From: Arthrobacter sp. ISL-72
GTDB lineage: Bacteria > Actinomycetota > Actinomycetes > Actinomycetales > Micrococcaceae
Length of the DNA stretch: 64,000 nucleotides
Direction of reading: 5' to 3'
NCBI RefSeq assembly: GCF_018613755.1
Contig: NZ_JAGGPP010000013.1
Location: 1-64,000 of the forward strand
Both the position numbers and the translations under genes were made by a program. How positions within the stretch are numbered: the first letter of the stretch is position 1; each line of letters starts with the position of its first letter. Below the pieces are notes generated by a model. That model saw nothing but the letters and a program-made list of their open reading frames with translations. It was not told where the DNA came from and did not search any database. Positions 53,636 through 63,145 of the stretch are shown here, piece by piece.

Positions 53636-54805
53636 GTGGACCTGTTTGAATATCAGGCGCGCGATATGTTCGAGGCGCACGGTGTACCCGTGCTTGCTGG
53701 CATCGTGGCGCACACCCCTGAAGAAGCAAAGGCAGCTGCCGAGAAGATCGGCGGCGTAACTGTCGTCAAGGCACAGGTTAAGGTCGGTGGCCGCGGAAAG
53801 GCCGGCGGCGTTAAGGTCGCTAAGACCGCCGATGAGGCGCTGGAACACTCCACCAACATCCTGGGCATGGACATCAAAGGCCACACGGTCAAAAAGGTCA
53901 TGATCGCCCAGGGCGCGGACATCGCCGAGGAATACTACTTCTCCGTCCTGCTGGACCGGGCCAACCGCAACTACCTGGCCATGTGCTCGGTTGAAGGCGG
54001 CATGGAAATCGAACAGCTCGCCGTCGAACGCCCCGAAGCCCTGGCCAAGGTTGCCATCGATCCCGCTGTGGGAATCGACCAGGCCAAGGCCGATGAAATC
54101 GTCGCCGCTGCAGGCTTCGCTGAGGAACTGCGCGGCAAAGTCGCCGACGTAATCCTGAAGCTGTGGGACGTCTTCAAGAAGGAAGACGCCACCCTGGTAG
54201 AGGTCAACCCGCTGGTTAAGACCGGCGCCGGTGAGATCGTTGCCCTTGACGGCAAGGTCACCCTGGACGAGAACGCCGATTTCCGCCACCCCAAGCACGC
54301 ACACCTTGAAGACAAGGATGCTGCTGACCCGCTCGAGGCCAAGGCCAAGGCGCAGGACCTCAACTACGTCAAGCTGGACGGCGAAGTTGGCATCATCGGC
54401 AACGGCGCCGGCCTGGTCATGTCCACCCTTGACGTCGTTGCCTACGCCGGCGAAAAGCACGGCAACGTCAAGCCCGCCAACTTCCTGGACATCGGCGGTG
54501 GAGCGTCCGCCGAGGTCATGGCTGCCGGTCTGGACGTCATCCTGGGCGACGAGCAGGTCAAGGCCGTGTTCGTGAACGTCTTCGGTGGCATCACCGCGTG
54601 TGACGCGGTGGCTAAGGGCATCGTGGGTGCACTGGCCGAACTGGGTCACTCCGCCAACAAGCCGCTGGTTGTCCGTCTCGACGGCAACAACGTCGAAGAA
54701 GGCCGCCGCATCCTGGCCGAGGCCAACCACCCGCTGGTTACCCTGGCCGCCACCATGGACGAGGGCGCCGACAAGGCCGCCGAGCTCGCCAACGCAGCTA
54801 AGTAA
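53636..54805 (+). CDS. sucC: Succinyl-CoA synthetase beta subunit
   Basis: Encodes 389 residues from a GTG. With SucD it forms succinate and ATP (or GTP) from succinyl-CoA in the TCA cycle. The ATP-grasp domain (about 1-240) starts [19 protein letters not shown] and contains [17 protein letters not shown] and TLVEVNPLV. The CoA-ligase domain (about 240-389) has [20 protein letters not shown] and VFGGITACD. sucD follows after 11 bases. The ~220-base gap upstream should hold the promoter; TAGAAT near 53446 is a candidate -10. Confidence 0.97.
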   Translation: MDLFEYQARDMFEAHGVPVLAGIVAHTPEEAKAAAEKIGGVTVVKAQVKVGGRGKAGGVKVAKTADEALEHSTNILGMDIKGHTVKKVMIAQGADIAEEYYFSVLLDRANRNYLAMCSVEGGMEIEQLAVERPEALAKVAIDPAVGIDQAKADEIVAAAGFAEELRGKVADVILKLWDVFKKEDATLVEVNPLVKTGAGEIVALDGKVTLDENADFRHPKHAHLEDKDAADPLEAKAKAQDLNYVKLDGEVGIIGNGAGLVMSTLDVVAYAGEKHGNVKPANFLDIGGGASAEVMAAGLDVILGDEQVKAVFVNVFGGITACDAVAKGIVGALAELGHSANKPLVVRLDGNNVEEGRRILAEANHPLVTLAATMDEGADKAAELANAAK

Positions 54806-54816
54806 AGGGACGCACC

Positions 54817-55719
54817 ATGTCTATCTATCTGAACAAGGACTCCAAGGTCATCGTCCAGGGCATCACCGGCGGCGAAGGCACCAAGCACACCGCCCTGATG
54901 CTCAAGGCCGGCACCAACGTGGTGGGCGGCGTCAACGCCCGCAAGGCCGGCACCACCGTCCTCCACGGCGATAACGAAATCACCGTTTTCGGCACCGTCA
55001 AGGAAGCCATTGCCGAGACCGGCGCCGACGTGTCCATCGTCTTCGTGCCGCCGGCGTTCACCAAGGACGCTGTTGTCGAAGCAATCGAGGCCGGCATCGG
55101 CCTGGTCGTCGTCATCACCGAAGGCGTTCCGGTCCAGGACTCCGCTGAGTTCTGGGCACTGGCGCAGTCCAAGGTTGACGCCAACGGCAAGCAGGTCACC
55201 CGCATCATCGGACCGAACTGCCCCGGCATCATCACCCCGGGCGAAGCCCTGGTTGGCATCACCCCGGCAAACATCACGGGCAAGGGCCCCATCGGCCTGG
55301 TCTCCAAGTCAGGCACCCTGACCTACCAGATGATGTACGAGCTGCGGGACCTGGGCTTCTCCACCGCCATCGGCATCGGCGGCGACCCGGTCATCGGCAC
55401 CACGCACATCGATGCCCTTGAGGCCTTCGAAGCCGACCCTGAGACCAAGGCGATCGTGATGATCGGCGAGATCGGCGGTGACGCTGAAGAGCGTGCCGCG
55501 GACTACATCAAGGCCAACGTCACCAAGCCGGTTGTTGGCTACGTGGCAGGCTTCACCGCTCCGGAAGGCAAGACCATGGGCCACGCAGGCGCCATCGTCT
55601 CCGGCTCCGCGGGCACCGCCCAGGCCAAGAAGGAAGCCCTTGAGGCTGCCGGCGTGAAGGTCGGCAAGACGCCGTCCGAGACCGCCAAACTGCTGCGCGA
55701 AGTCTTCGCAGCCCTCTAA
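54817..55719 (+). CDS. sucD: Succinyl-CoA synthetase alpha subunit
   Basis: Encodes 300 residues. The CoA-binding Rossmann domain (about 1-130) begins [25 protein letters not shown]. The phosphorylated histidine is His256 in [28 protein letters not shown] and [17 protein letters not shown] are further family signatures. It is co-transcribed with sucC and followed by a strong terminator. Confidence 0.97.
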   Translation: MSIYLNKDSKVIVQGITGGEGTKHTALMLKAGTNVVGGVNARKAGTTVLHGDNEITVFGTVKEAIAETGADVSIVFVPPAFTKDAVVEAIEAGIGLVVVITEGVPVQDSAEFWALAQSKVDANGKQVTRIIGPNCPGIITPGEALVGITPANITGKGPIGLVSKSGTLTYQMMYELRDLGFSTAIGIGGDPVIGTTHIDALEAFEADPETKAIVMIGEIGGDAEERAADYIKANVTKPVVGYVAGFTAPEGKTMGHAGAIVSGSAGTAQAKKEALEAAGVKVGKTPSETAKLLREVFAAL

Positions 55720-55734
55720 GTTCTGCCGCTAAGA

Positions 55735-55786
55735 AAAAGCGGGGTCACCTGCCGTCCTACGGGACGGACCGGGTGGCCCCGCTTTT
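55735..55786 (+). terminator. Rho-independent terminator after sucD
   Basis: AAAAGCGGGGTCACC pairs with GGGTGGCCCCGCTTTT, extended inward by an additional CCGTCC/GGGACGG stem around TAC. The symmetric A and T runs mean it could also stop the convergent SRPBCC transcript. Confidence 0.92.
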
Positions 55787-55892
55787 GCGTTGAGTTCGCC
55801 TCTGCAGTGAGTACGACGGCGTTGAGTACGACTGCGGCGCGAACGGACAGCTGTGGCCCACTCGGCGGAGGGGCCCCAGGTGTCCGTTCGCG

Positions 55893-56366
55893 CTATTTGC
55901 TCAGCAGTTCGTCGAGGCGCTCGTAGCCCTCGGTCATGCCGCCTTCCATGCCGGACTGTGCCATGCCGTCGCGGGCCTCCTGGGTCGGATAGACGGAGTG
56001 GCCCAGGAGCCGGCACCGCCCGTTGCCGAGATCCTGGAAGGTAAGGAAGTCGATGCTGACGACGTCCGGGTAGCCGTCGTACTCGAAGGTCTGGATGGCG
56101 AAGTCGTTTTCCCGGACCGTGTGGAAGATCCCGTTGAAGCCGTACCTTGAGCCGTCAGGTCCGATGTGGGTGTACCGGTAGCTGCCGCCGGTCCGGAAAT
56201 CGTAGTGGTCCATCTCCGCTTTCATTCCGCGCGGACCGAGCCATTGGGAAACCATCCCGGGCTCCTTGTGGGCGCGGAACACGTCCGCCACCGAGAAGTC
56301 GAAGTCCCGCTCAAAATCTATGTAGGGCTTCCCTTCGGGAACAGTGAGTTTCAGGGCGTTGCTCAT
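55893..56366 (-). CDS. SRPBCC (AHSA1-like) family protein
   Basis: Encodes 157 residues, a single START-like fold with a hydrophobic cavity. DFERDFDFSVADVFRAHKEPGMVSQWLGPRGM at the start (shown in part), then GGSYRYTHIGPDG, and the ending GMEGGMTEGYERLDELL are typical of the AHSA1 branch. The genes of this branch often sit with an ArsR regulator, as here, where the start overlaps the regulator's stop by four bases. The ligand is unknown. Confidence 0.92.
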   Translation of the reverse strand: MSNALKLTVPEGKPYIDFERDFDFSVADVFRAHKEPGMVSQWLGPRGMKAEMDHYDFRTGGSYRYTHIGPDGSRYGFNGIFHTVRENDFAIQTFEYDGYPDVVSIDFLTFQDLGNGRCRLLGHSVYPTQEARDGMAQSGMEGGMTEGYERLDELLSK

Positions 56367-56725
56367 GATGGGTCCTTTGCCTGCTTGCCGCTTGCCGCGG
56401 CGTTGGAACGAAGCACGGCATCAAGGCTGCGGAACTGCTCCTCGCGGACCAGCCTGTACTGGTCGATCCATGCGGTGAGAGCCTCAAGCCGTGCGGGATT
56501 CAGGTGGACGGGCCTGCGTTGGGCGTCACGCGTCCGCGTGACCAGTTGTGCCTGCTCGAGGACCTGGATGTGCTTCGAGACCGCCTGCTTGGTGATCGCG
56601 AAGGGTTCCGCCAATTCGTTTACGGTGGCCGGGCCCCGGCTCAGCCGGGCGATGATGCGGCGCCGGACTGGATCGGCGAGGGCAAGGAAGGCTGAGTCGA
56701 GCAGTTCGTCATCACCCGTGTCCAT
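56363..56725 (-). CDS. ArsR-family transcriptional regulator
   Basis: Encodes 120 residues from the ATG at 56725; a TTG at 56734 is an alternative. The winged helix covers about 10-85, with LADPVRRRIIARLSRGPATVNELAEPFAITKQAVSKHIQVLEQAQLV giving the recognition helix. No metal-binding cysteines are visible, so it does not sense arsenic-type metals. In the SRPBCC-linked group it typically represses its own operon. The 192-base upstream region has palindrome-like sites, TTGATCAA (56778-56785) and CAACC/GGTTG (56782-56795), possible operators. Confidence 0.92.
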   Translation of the reverse strand: MDTGDDELLDSAFLALADPVRRRIIARLSRGPATVNELAEPFAITKQAVSKHIQVLEQAQLVTRTRDAQRRPVHLNPARLEALTAWIDQYRLVREEQFRSLDAVLRSNAAASGKQAKDPS

Positions 56726-56857
56726 GGCTGCCAATCAACCCGTCCCGTAGTTCATTCGTTGTAGTCAACTGAGTTATTGATCAACCTTTCGGTTGTTTAA
56801 GGCTACACCCGCCCCCTGTGGATCGCAAGAGTTGCCCTGTTTATCCCGCTCGAGCTC

Positions 56858-56887
56858 TTGTAGACAGGTCTTGAACTTTGTTAGTAT
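56858..56887 (+). promoter_or_regulatory. Promoter of the tautomerase gene
   Basis: TTGTAG at 56858-56863, an 18-base spacer and TAGTAT at 56882-56887. The -10 shares its last base with the IolR-like site at 56887-56896, so a bound repressor would block it. Confidence 0.6.
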
Positions 56888-56896
56888 GTCAGGACA
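56887..56896 (+). promoter_or_regulatory. IolR-like operator before the tautomerase gene
   Basis: TGTCAGGACA; its reverse complement TGTCCTGACA fits all ten positions of the KGWCHTRACA consensus recalled for IolR of Corynebacterium glutamicum. The five following bases (AACTA vs AACCT) and the preceding TA also resemble the site before iolC. Confidence 0.55.
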
Positions 56897-56917
56897 AACT
56901 ACTTGAAGGAGCTACAC

Positions 56918-57322
56918 GTGCCGCTCGTGCGAATCGATGTAAATGAAGGCCGCAGCCCGGAGGACTTATCCCGGTTGAGCGGGGGAATCCACGATGCCAT
57001 CCTGGCCGAGTACGGCATTCCGGAGCGCGACTACTTCCATGTCCTCACCGAGCACCCCCGCGGGCAGATCTTTGCCCAGGATGCCGGCCTTGGCTTCGAA
57101 CGCACGCCTGACGTGGTCATGATCCAGATCTTCACCCAAGGTGGCCGGACTCAGGAGGCGAAGCAGTCCCTCTTCGCCGCAATCGCCGGCAGGTTGTCGG
57201 AGCTGGGGGTGGGTGGTGAGGACGTGTTTATCGGCTATGTGGAGAACACTGCCGGAGACTGGTCCTTCGGTTTCGGCCGGGCCCAGTATGTGACCGGGGA
57301 GCTGGCTGTTCCCCGAAAATAG
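56918..57322 (+). CDS. Tautomerase family protein
   Basis: Encodes 134 residues from the GTG at 56918, chosen because GAAGGAG (56905-56911) precedes it and because Pro must follow the start. After removal of the first residue, the N-terminus is Pro1-Leu-Val-Arg, the catalytic proline of 4-oxalocrotonate-type tautomerases. IPERDYFHVLTEH and DVVMIQIFTQGGRT match the larger tautomerase group. Keto-enol tautomerisation is inferred. It is upstream of the inositol operon and shares its operator-like motif, so it may act on an inositol catabolic intermediate. Confidence 0.88.
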   Translation: MPLVRIDVNEGRSPEDLSRLSGGIHDAILAEYGIPERDYFHVLTEHPRGQIFAQDAGLGFERTPDVVMIQIFTQGGRTQEAKQSLFAAIAGRLSELGVGGEDVFIGYVENTAGDWSFGFGRAQYVTGELAVPRK

Positions 57323-57390
57323 CGGGCCAACGGCCCTGACCGAGGGGTCCGGAAGGGCGCAATACCAAGGGCCATGCCAAGTTGTAAATA

Positions 57391-57416
57391 TGTCAGTACA
57401 AACCTTTGACAGGACA
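57391..57416 (+). promoter_or_regulatory. Two IolR-like operators before iolC
   Basis: TGTCAGTACA (57391-57400) and TGACAGGACA (57407-57416) each match nine of ten positions of the recalled IolR consensus on the reverse strand. The second overlaps a perfect TTGACA -35 at 57406-57411. CAAAGT at 57429-57434 is a weak -10, 17 bases on. Confidence 0.55.
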
Positions 57417-57528
57417 ATGATTCTAGGGCAAAGTAGTGGTTGTGGCCCCGCTCACGGGGGCCTGCCAGGAACCGGAGCTCTATCTGTTCAGAGGTACAGA
57501 GTTCAAACCAGAAAGGTCCGCGATTAAC

Positions 57529-58530
57529 GTGACCCACGAACTGCTCACGATCGGGCGCATCAGCGTTGATATTTACCCGAACGACATCGGGGTGGATCTG
57601 GAGGACGTCACGTCCTTCGGAAAGTACCTTGGTGGATCACCTTCCAACGTGGCCGTGGCAGCTGCCCGGCATGGCCGCCGGGCCGGCGTGATCACACGCA
57701 CCGGCGACGACGCCTTCGGTACCTACCTACACCGCGAACTGCACAAGTTCAACGTGGACGATGCCTTCGTTTCCCCGGTCAAGGAATGGCCCACCGCTGT
57801 CACGTTCTGCGCCATCAAGCCGCCGGAAGACTTCCCGCTCTACTTCTATGGACGTTTCCCCACGGCCCCGGACCTGCAGATCAAGGCCGTAGAGCTGGAC
57901 CTGGACGCCATCCGCGATGCAGGAATCTTCTGGTCCACCGTCACCGGCTTGTGCCAGGAACCCAGCCGTGACGCGCACATCAAGGCGCACGAAGCCCGCC
58001 CGCGCACCGGCCTCAAAGACGGTCAGTACACCATCCTGGACCTGGACTACCGCCCCATGTTCTGGGCCTCCGAAGAGGAAGCCCGCGCCCAGGTCGCCAA
58101 GATCCTGCCGCACGTCACGGTGGCAATCGGCAACGACAAGGAATGCGCCGTTGCCGTGGGTGAGGGAACCCCGGACGAGCAGGCAGACCGCCTCCTGGAC
58201 GCCGGCGTCGAAATCGCCGTCGTCAAGCTCGGCCCCGAAGGCGTGATGGCCAAGACCCGCACCGAGCGTGTGGTGTCCGCCCCCGTTCCGGTGGAGACCG
58301 TCAACGGCCTCGGTGCCGGCGACTCCTTCGGCGGAGCCTTCTGCCACGGGCTGCTGTCTGGCTGGCCCCTCGCCGAGGTTCTCGATTACGCCAACGCCTC
58401 GGGAGCGATCGTCGCGTCCCGCCTGTCCTGCGCTGACGCCATGCCGACGCCGGAAGAGGTCACCTCGCTGCTGGCCGAGCGCGGTCGCCTGGTTCCCGGC
58501 CGGTTTGCCACCGAAGGAGCAGCACTGTGA
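57529..58530 (+). CDS. iolC: 5-dehydro-2-deoxygluconokinase
   Basis: Encodes 333 residues from the GTG at 57529; the frame is open upstream to 57436. The PfkB-type kinase phosphorylates 5-dehydro-2-deoxy-D-gluconate in inositol breakdown. Signatures are YLGGSPSNVAVAAARHGRR, in the sugar-binding part, and GLGAGDSFGGAF with catalytic Asp265. DYANASGAIVASRLSCADAMPT is typical of IolC. Its stop overlaps the next GTG by four bases. In some bacteria the downstream aldolase-like domain is fused to IolC; here it is separate. Confidence 0.95.
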   Translation: MTHELLTIGRISVDIYPNDIGVDLEDVTSFGKYLGGSPSNVAVAAARHGRRAGVITRTGDDAFGTYLHRELHKFNVDDAFVSPVKEWPTAVTFCAIKPPEDFPLYFYGRFPTAPDLQIKAVELDLDAIRDAGIFWSTVTGLCQEPSRDAHIKAHEARPRTGLKDGQYTILDLDYRPMFWASEEEARAQVAKILPHVTVAIGNDKECAVAVGEGTPDEQADRLLDAGVEIAVVKLGPEGVMAKTRTERVVSAPVPVETVNGLGAGDSFGGAFCHGLLSGWPLAEVLDYANASGAIVASRLSCADAMPTPEEVTSLLAERGRLVPGRFATEGAAL

Positions 58531-59462
58531 GCATCAATCTTGGCACCGCCACCCTCGCGGTGGACGACGATCCCCGCCGCTACGCCCATTTGAGTACCCT
58601 CCGTCTGGAAGACCCGGGCGCCGTCGCCCGTGCAGCCAAGGCGCGCCGCCGCCACCCCGGCCTCAAGTACGGCCGGCAGAACTTCATTGTCGCCGCCGAC
58701 CACCCCGCCCGCGGCGCCCTCGCCGTAGGGAATGATCCCGTGGCCATGGCGGACCGCCGGCAGCTGCTGGACCGCCTGCAGATCGCCCTGGCGAACCCCG
58801 ACGTGGACGGCGTCCTCGCCTCGCCGGACATCATGGACGACCTGCTCCTGCTGGGCGCACTCGAAGGAAAACTGATTTTCGGTTCGATGAACCGCGGCGG
58901 GCTCGCCGGCCTGGTGAACGAATTCGACGACCGCTTCACCGGCCACACCGCCGCAGCGCTGGAGGCACTGGGAGCCGACGGCGGCAAGATGCTGACGCGC
59001 ATCTGCCTCGGCGACCCGGACACAGTAGCCATGCTGGAAGCGACGGCCAAGGCCATCGACTCCCTCGCCGAACGCAAGCTGATCGCGATGGTGGAACCCT
59101 TCCTGTCCGTGCGCGAGAACGGCAAGGTCCGCAACGACTTGTCCACCAATGCCGTGATCAAGTCGATCGCGATCGCCGAAGGCCTGGGCTCCACCAGCGC
59201 CTACACCTGGATGAAGCTGCCCGTGGTGGCCGACATGGAGCGCGTCATGGCCGCCACCACCATGCCCACCGTGCTGCTGGGGGGAGACCCGGAAGGAACC
59301 CAGGACGAAGTCTTCGCCACCTGGGAAGCCGCCCTGGCCCTCCCCGGCGTGCAGGGCCTCACAGTCGGCCGGACCCTCCTGTACCCGCAGGACGGCGACG
59401 TTGCCGGCGCAGTGGCCAGTGCAGCCTCCCTGCTGAACCACACATCAGAAATTCCGGAGTAA
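58527..59462 (+). CDS. Class I aldolase-like protein of the inositol pathway (Cgl0159 type)
   Basis: Encodes 311 residues from a GTG overlapping iolC. It has a TIM-barrel pattern with NFIVAADHPARGAL, VDGVLASPDIMDDLLLLGALEGK and MNRGGLAG, followed by LIAMVEPFLSVR and VLLGGDPEG, matching the actinobacterial 'Cgl0159 family (beta/alpha)8' group. It probably takes the role of 5-dehydro-2-deoxyphosphogluconate aldolase (IolJ), splitting the kinase product into DHAP and malonate semialdehyde. This function is inferred from position, since no other aldolase is in the operon. It lies 5 bases before iolD. Confidence 0.85.
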   Translation: MSINLGTATLAVDDDPRRYAHLSTLRLEDPGAVARAAKARRRHPGLKYGRQNFIVAADHPARGALAVGNDPVAMADRRQLLDRLQIALANPDVDGVLASPDIMDDLLLLGALEGKLIFGSMNRGGLAGLVNEFDDRFTGHTAAALEALGADGGKMLTRICLGDPDTVAMLEATAKAIDSLAERKLIAMVEPFLSVRENGKVRNDLSTNAVIKSIAIAEGLGSTSAYTWMKLPVVADMERVMAATTMPTVLLGGDPEGTQDEVFATWEAALALPGVQGLTVGRTLLYPQDGDVAGAVASAASLLNHTSEIPE

Positions 59463-59467
59463 GAATC

Positions 59468-61411
59468 ATGGCAACGCGCAGAATGACGGTGGCGCAGGCC
59501 GTCGTCGAATACCTTTCCAAGCAGTACACCGTTGACCGCATCGGCAGCCAGGATTACCGGGAACGCCTGATCCCCGGAACCTTCGGCATCTTCGGGCACG
59601 GCAACGTTGCCGGCGTCGGCCAGGCCCTCAAGCAGTACCAGGCCGCCGACTCGACGATCATGCCCTACTACCAGGGCCGCAACGAGCAGGCACAGGCGCA
59701 CCAGGCCGTGGGCTACGCACGCCACACCCGGCGCCGCCAGACCTTCGCGATCAGCACCTCCATCGGTCCCGGTTCCTCCAACCTCCTGACCGGCGCGGCG
59801 CTGGCCACCACCAACCGCCTGCCGGTGCTGCTGCTGCCGAGTGACACCTTCGCCACCCGCGCCGCCGATCCCGTCCTGCAGCAGCTTGAGCAGCCGTACG
59901 CCTACGACATCACCGTCAACGACGCGTTCCGGCCGCTGTCCAAGTTCTTCGACCGGGTCTCCCGGCCCGAGCAGTTGTTTTCGGCGTTCCACCACGGACT
60001 CCGGGTCCTGACGGACCCGGCCGAGACCGGTGCCGTCACCATTTCCCTCCCGCAGGACGTCCAGGCTGAAGCCTTCGACGTGCCCGAGGAGTTCCTGGCC
60101 GAACGCGAATGGCGCATCCGCCGCCCCGACGCCGACGACGAGGACATCCGCCGTGCCGCCGAAGCCATCCGCGCCGCCAAGCGCCCGCTGATCATCGCCG
60201 GCGGCGGCGTCCTCTACGCCTACGCCAACGACGAACTGGCGGGGTTCGTCGAACTCACCGGCATTCCGGTGGGCAACACCCAGGCCGGCGTCGGCGTCCT
60301 GCCGTGGGACCACAAGTTCTCCCTCGGAGCCATCGGCTCCACGGGCACGACGGCGGCGAACGCCATCGCCGCCGAGGCGGACCTGATCATCGGCATCGGC
60401 ACGCGCTACGAGGACTTCACCACCGCCTCGCGCACCGCATTCCAGAACCCCGACGTCAAGTTCATCAACATCAACGTCGCCGCCATCGACGCGTACAAGC
60501 ACGGCACCACGCTGCCGATCGTGGCAGACGCCCGAAAGGCCCTGGTCAAGCTCAACCAGGCACTCGGAGGCTACCGCGTGGGGGCTGACCTGGAACAGCA
60601 GGTCGCGGCCGAAAAGAAGCGCTGGGACGCCACCGTCGACGATGCGTTCGATACCCGGTTCACGCCGTTGCCGGCCCAGAACGAGATCATCGGCGCCACC
60701 AGCCGTGCCATGGACGCGCAGGACGTGGTCATCTGTGCAGCCGGCTCGCTGCCCGGCGACCTGCACAAGATGTGGCGCGTCCGCGACCCGTTCGGCTACC
60801 ACGTCGAATACGCGTACTCCTGCATGGGCTACGAGATCCCCGGCGGGCTCGGCGTCAAGCGCGCCGCGCTGGCCGAAGCCGCAGTGGGCGGGGCGCAGCG
60901 CGACGTCGTCGTGATGGTGGGGGACGGCTCCTACCTGATGATGCACACCGAACTGGTCACCGCCGTCGCCGAACGGATCAAACTGATCGTGGTCCTGATC
61001 CAGAACCACGGCTACGCCTCCATCGGCTCCCTCTCCGAAATGCTGGGTTCGCAGCGTTTCGGCACCCAGTACCGGGCGCTGAACGAGGAACAGCACAGCT
61101 TCGACGAGGGCGAGACCCTCCCGGTGGACCTGGCCCTGAACGCCGAAAGCCTCGGTGTGAAGGTCATCCGGATCGAACCGGGGGAGAAGGTCATCGCCGA
61201 ACTCGAACAGGCCATCCGGGACGCCAAGGCCGCCCCGGAGCGCGGCGGACCGATCCTGATCCACGTCGAGTCCGACCCGCTCCTAGACGCTCCGAGCTCC
61301 GAATCCTGGTGGGATGTTCCCGTCTCGCAGGTCTCCGACCTCGAGTCCACCCAGCAGGCGTTCAAGACTTACACCGGCCACAAGAACCGCCAGCGCAAGC
61401 TGCTCGGCTGA
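59468..61411 (+). CDS. iolD: 3D-(3,5/4)-trihydroxycyclohexane-1,2-dione hydrolase
   Basis: Encodes 647 residues, the full IolD length. This thiamine diphosphate enzyme opens the ring of the diketone intermediate to 5-deoxyglucuronate. The N-terminal domain starts MTVAQAVVEYLSKQYT and contains FGIFGHGNVAGVGQAL and YYQGRNEQAQAHQAVGYAR. The C-terminal cofactor domain has GGLGVKRAA, VVMVGDGSYLMMHTEL and NHGYASIGSLS, the GDG-to-N motif. The order iolC, aldolase, iolD, iolA, iolE matches actinobacterial inositol operons. Confidence 0.96.
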   Translation: MATRRMTVAQAVVEYLSKQYTVDRIGSQDYRERLIPGTFGIFGHGNVAGVGQALKQYQAADSTIMPYYQGRNEQAQAHQAVGYARHTRRRQTFAISTSIGPGSSNLLTGAALATTNRLPVLLLPSDTFATRAADPVLQQLEQPYAYDITVNDAFRPLSKFFDRVSRPEQLFSAFHHGLRVLTDPAETGAVTISLPQDVQAEAFDVPEEFLAEREWRIRRPDADDEDIRRAAEAIRAAKRPLIIAGGGVLYAYANDELAGFVELTGIPVGNTQAGVGVLPWDHKFSLGAIGSTGTTAANAIAAEADLIIGIGTRYEDFTTASRTAFQNPDVKFININVAAIDAYKHGTTLPIVADARKALVKLNQALGGYRVGADLEQQVAAEKKRWDATVDDAFDTRFTPLPAQNEIIGATSRAMDAQDVVICAAGSLPGDLHKMWRVRDPFGYHVEYAYSCMGYEIPGGLGVKRAALAEAAVGGAQRDVVVMVGDGSYLMMHTELVTAVAERIKLIVVLIQNHGYASIGSLSEMLGSQRFGTQYRALNEEQHSFDEGETLPVDLALNAESLGVKVIRIEPGEKVIAELEQAIRDAKAAPERGGPILIHVESDPLLDAPSSESWWDVPVSQVSDLESTQQAFKTYTGHKNRQRKLLG

Positions 61412-61445
61412 ACCCCTTCCCCCAGAGACCAAGGAAGTCCTCACC

Positions 61446-63083
61446 ATGTCAACGACGACCGTCACCACCACCATCAACCACTTCATCAACGGGGCCGAGA
61501 CCGCCGGCGAAGGCAGCCGCACCCAACCTGTCTACAACCCCGCCACCGGCGCCGTGTCCGCGGAGCTGCGGCTGGCCAACCGGGCGGACCTTGATGCCAC
61601 CGTCGCCGCGGCCCGCGCCGCTGCCGACACCTGGGGCGACATTTCCTTGGCCAAGCGCACTGCGGTGCTGTTCAAGTTCCGTGAACTCGTCGCGTCCCAC
61701 GTGGACGACCTCGCCGAACTGATCACTGCCGAGCACGGCAAGGTCCTCTCCGACGCGAAGGGCGAGATCGGCCGCGGCCTGGAAGTCATCGAGTTCGCCT
61801 GCGGCATCCCGACCCTGCTCAAGGGTGAGTACTCCGACCAGGTCTCCACCGGCATCGACGTCTTCTCCTTCCGCGAGCCGCTCGGCGTCGTCGCCGGCAT
61901 CACCCCGTTCAACTTCCCGGTCATGGTCCCGCTGTGGATGGCACCGATGGCCATCGCCACCGGCAACGCCTTCATCCTCAAGCCCTCCGAGCGCGACCCC
62001 TCCGCCTCGATGCTGCTGGCCAAGCTGTGGAAGCAGGCCGGCCTGCCCGACGGCGTCTTCCAGGTCCTGCACGGGGACAAGGAAACCGTCGACGGCCTGC
62101 TGACCCACCCGGACGTGGACGGCATCTCCTTCGTCGGCTCCACCCCGATCGCCCAGTACGTCCACGAGACCGCCACCAAGCACGGCAAGCGCGTCCAGGC
62201 CCTGGGCGGGGCGAAGAACCACGCCATCATCCTGCCCGACGCCGACCTCGACAACGCCGCCGACCACCTCGCCGCCGCCGCCTTCGGCTCGGCCGGGGAA
62301 CGCTGCATGGCCATCTCCGTCGCCGTCGCCGTCGGCGACGCCGCCGAACTGCTGGTCAAGAAAGTCGAAGAGCGCGCCCTCGCCGTCAAGGTCGACAACG
62401 GCACCGCCCCCGGCGCCGAAATGGGCCCGGTCATCACCCCCGCTTCCAAGGAACGCATCGTCAAGATCGTCACCGAAGCCGAAGCCGCCGGCGCCGCCAT
62501 GGTGGTGGACGGCCGCGACCTGGTGGTCCCCGGCCACGAGGAAGGCTTCTGGGTCGGCCCCACGGTCATTGACCACGTCAAGACCGAAATGACCGCCTAC
62601 ACCGAGGAAATCTTCGGACCCGTCCTCGTGGTGGTCCGGGTCGACGACCTGGACGCCGGCATCAAGCTGATCAACTCCAACCCGTACGGCAACGGCACCG
62701 CCATCTTCACCTCCTCCGGCGCCAACGCCCGGAAGTTCCAGCGGTCCGTCACCGTGGGCATGATCGGCATCAACGTGCCGCTGCCCGTCCCGGTGGCCTA
62801 CCACTCCTTCGGCGGCTGGAAGGCCTCGCTGTTCGGCGACAAGCACATCTATGGACCCGAAGGCGTTTCCTTCTACACCCGCGGCAAGGTCGTCACCTCC
62901 CGCTGGCCCGAGCCCACCCACGCCTCGGGCGCCTCCTACAACTTCCCCTCCCACGCCGACGACTCCCACACCGTGCGCCACGACGGCATCGCAGAGGGCC
63001 TGCCCGACGAAGTCCTGGAAGGACAGGACACCGTTCCCGGGCGCGCCGACGACGGCACAGAAGGCCGCGGGCGGCGAGACTGA
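61446..63083 (+). CDS. iolA: Methylmalonate-semialdehyde dehydrogenase (CoA-acylating)
   Basis: Encodes 545 residues from the ATG at 61446 with AAGGAAG upstream. The enzyme oxidises malonate or methylmalonate semialdehyde to acetyl- or propionyl-CoA, ending inositol catabolism. The aldehyde dehydrogenase fold shows ITPFNFPVMVPLWM, FVGSTPIAQYV, LGGAKNHAI and catalytic Cys287 in AGERCMA. Family members usually end soon after SGASYNFPS; this protein continues about 43 residues more (HADDSHTVRHDGIAEGLPDE and a charged end), which is unusual. It is also called mmsA. Confidence 0.95.
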   Translation: MSTTTVTTTINHFINGAETAGEGSRTQPVYNPATGAVSAELRLANRADLDATVAAARAAADTWGDISLAKRTAVLFKFRELVASHVDDLAELITAEHGKVLSDAKGEIGRGLEVIEFACGIPTLLKGEYSDQVSTGIDVFSFREPLGVVAGITPFNFPVMVPLWMAPMAIATGNAFILKPSERDPSASMLLAKLWKQAGLPDGVFQVLHGDKETVDGLLTHPDVDGISFVGSTPIAQYVHETATKHGKRVQALGGAKNHAIILPDADLDNAADHLAAAAFGSAGERCMAISVAVAVGDAAELLVKKVEERALAVKVDNGTAPGAEMGPVITPASKERIVKIVTEAEAAGAAMVVDGRDLVVPGHEEGFWVGPTVIDHVKTEMTAYTEEIFGPVLVVVRVDDLDAGIKLINSNPYGNGTAIFTSSGANARKFQRSVTVGMIGINVPLPVPVAYHSFGGWKASLFGDKHIYGPEGVSFYTRGKVVTSRWPEPTHASGASYNFPSHADDSHTVRHDGIAEGLPDEVLEGQDTVPGRADDGTEGRGRRD

Positions 63084-63145
63084 GCCCTGTTCCTACGGAC
63101 TCCAATATCGCCAGTGCAAGTCGACAAGAGAAAGACAAAGCAGTC

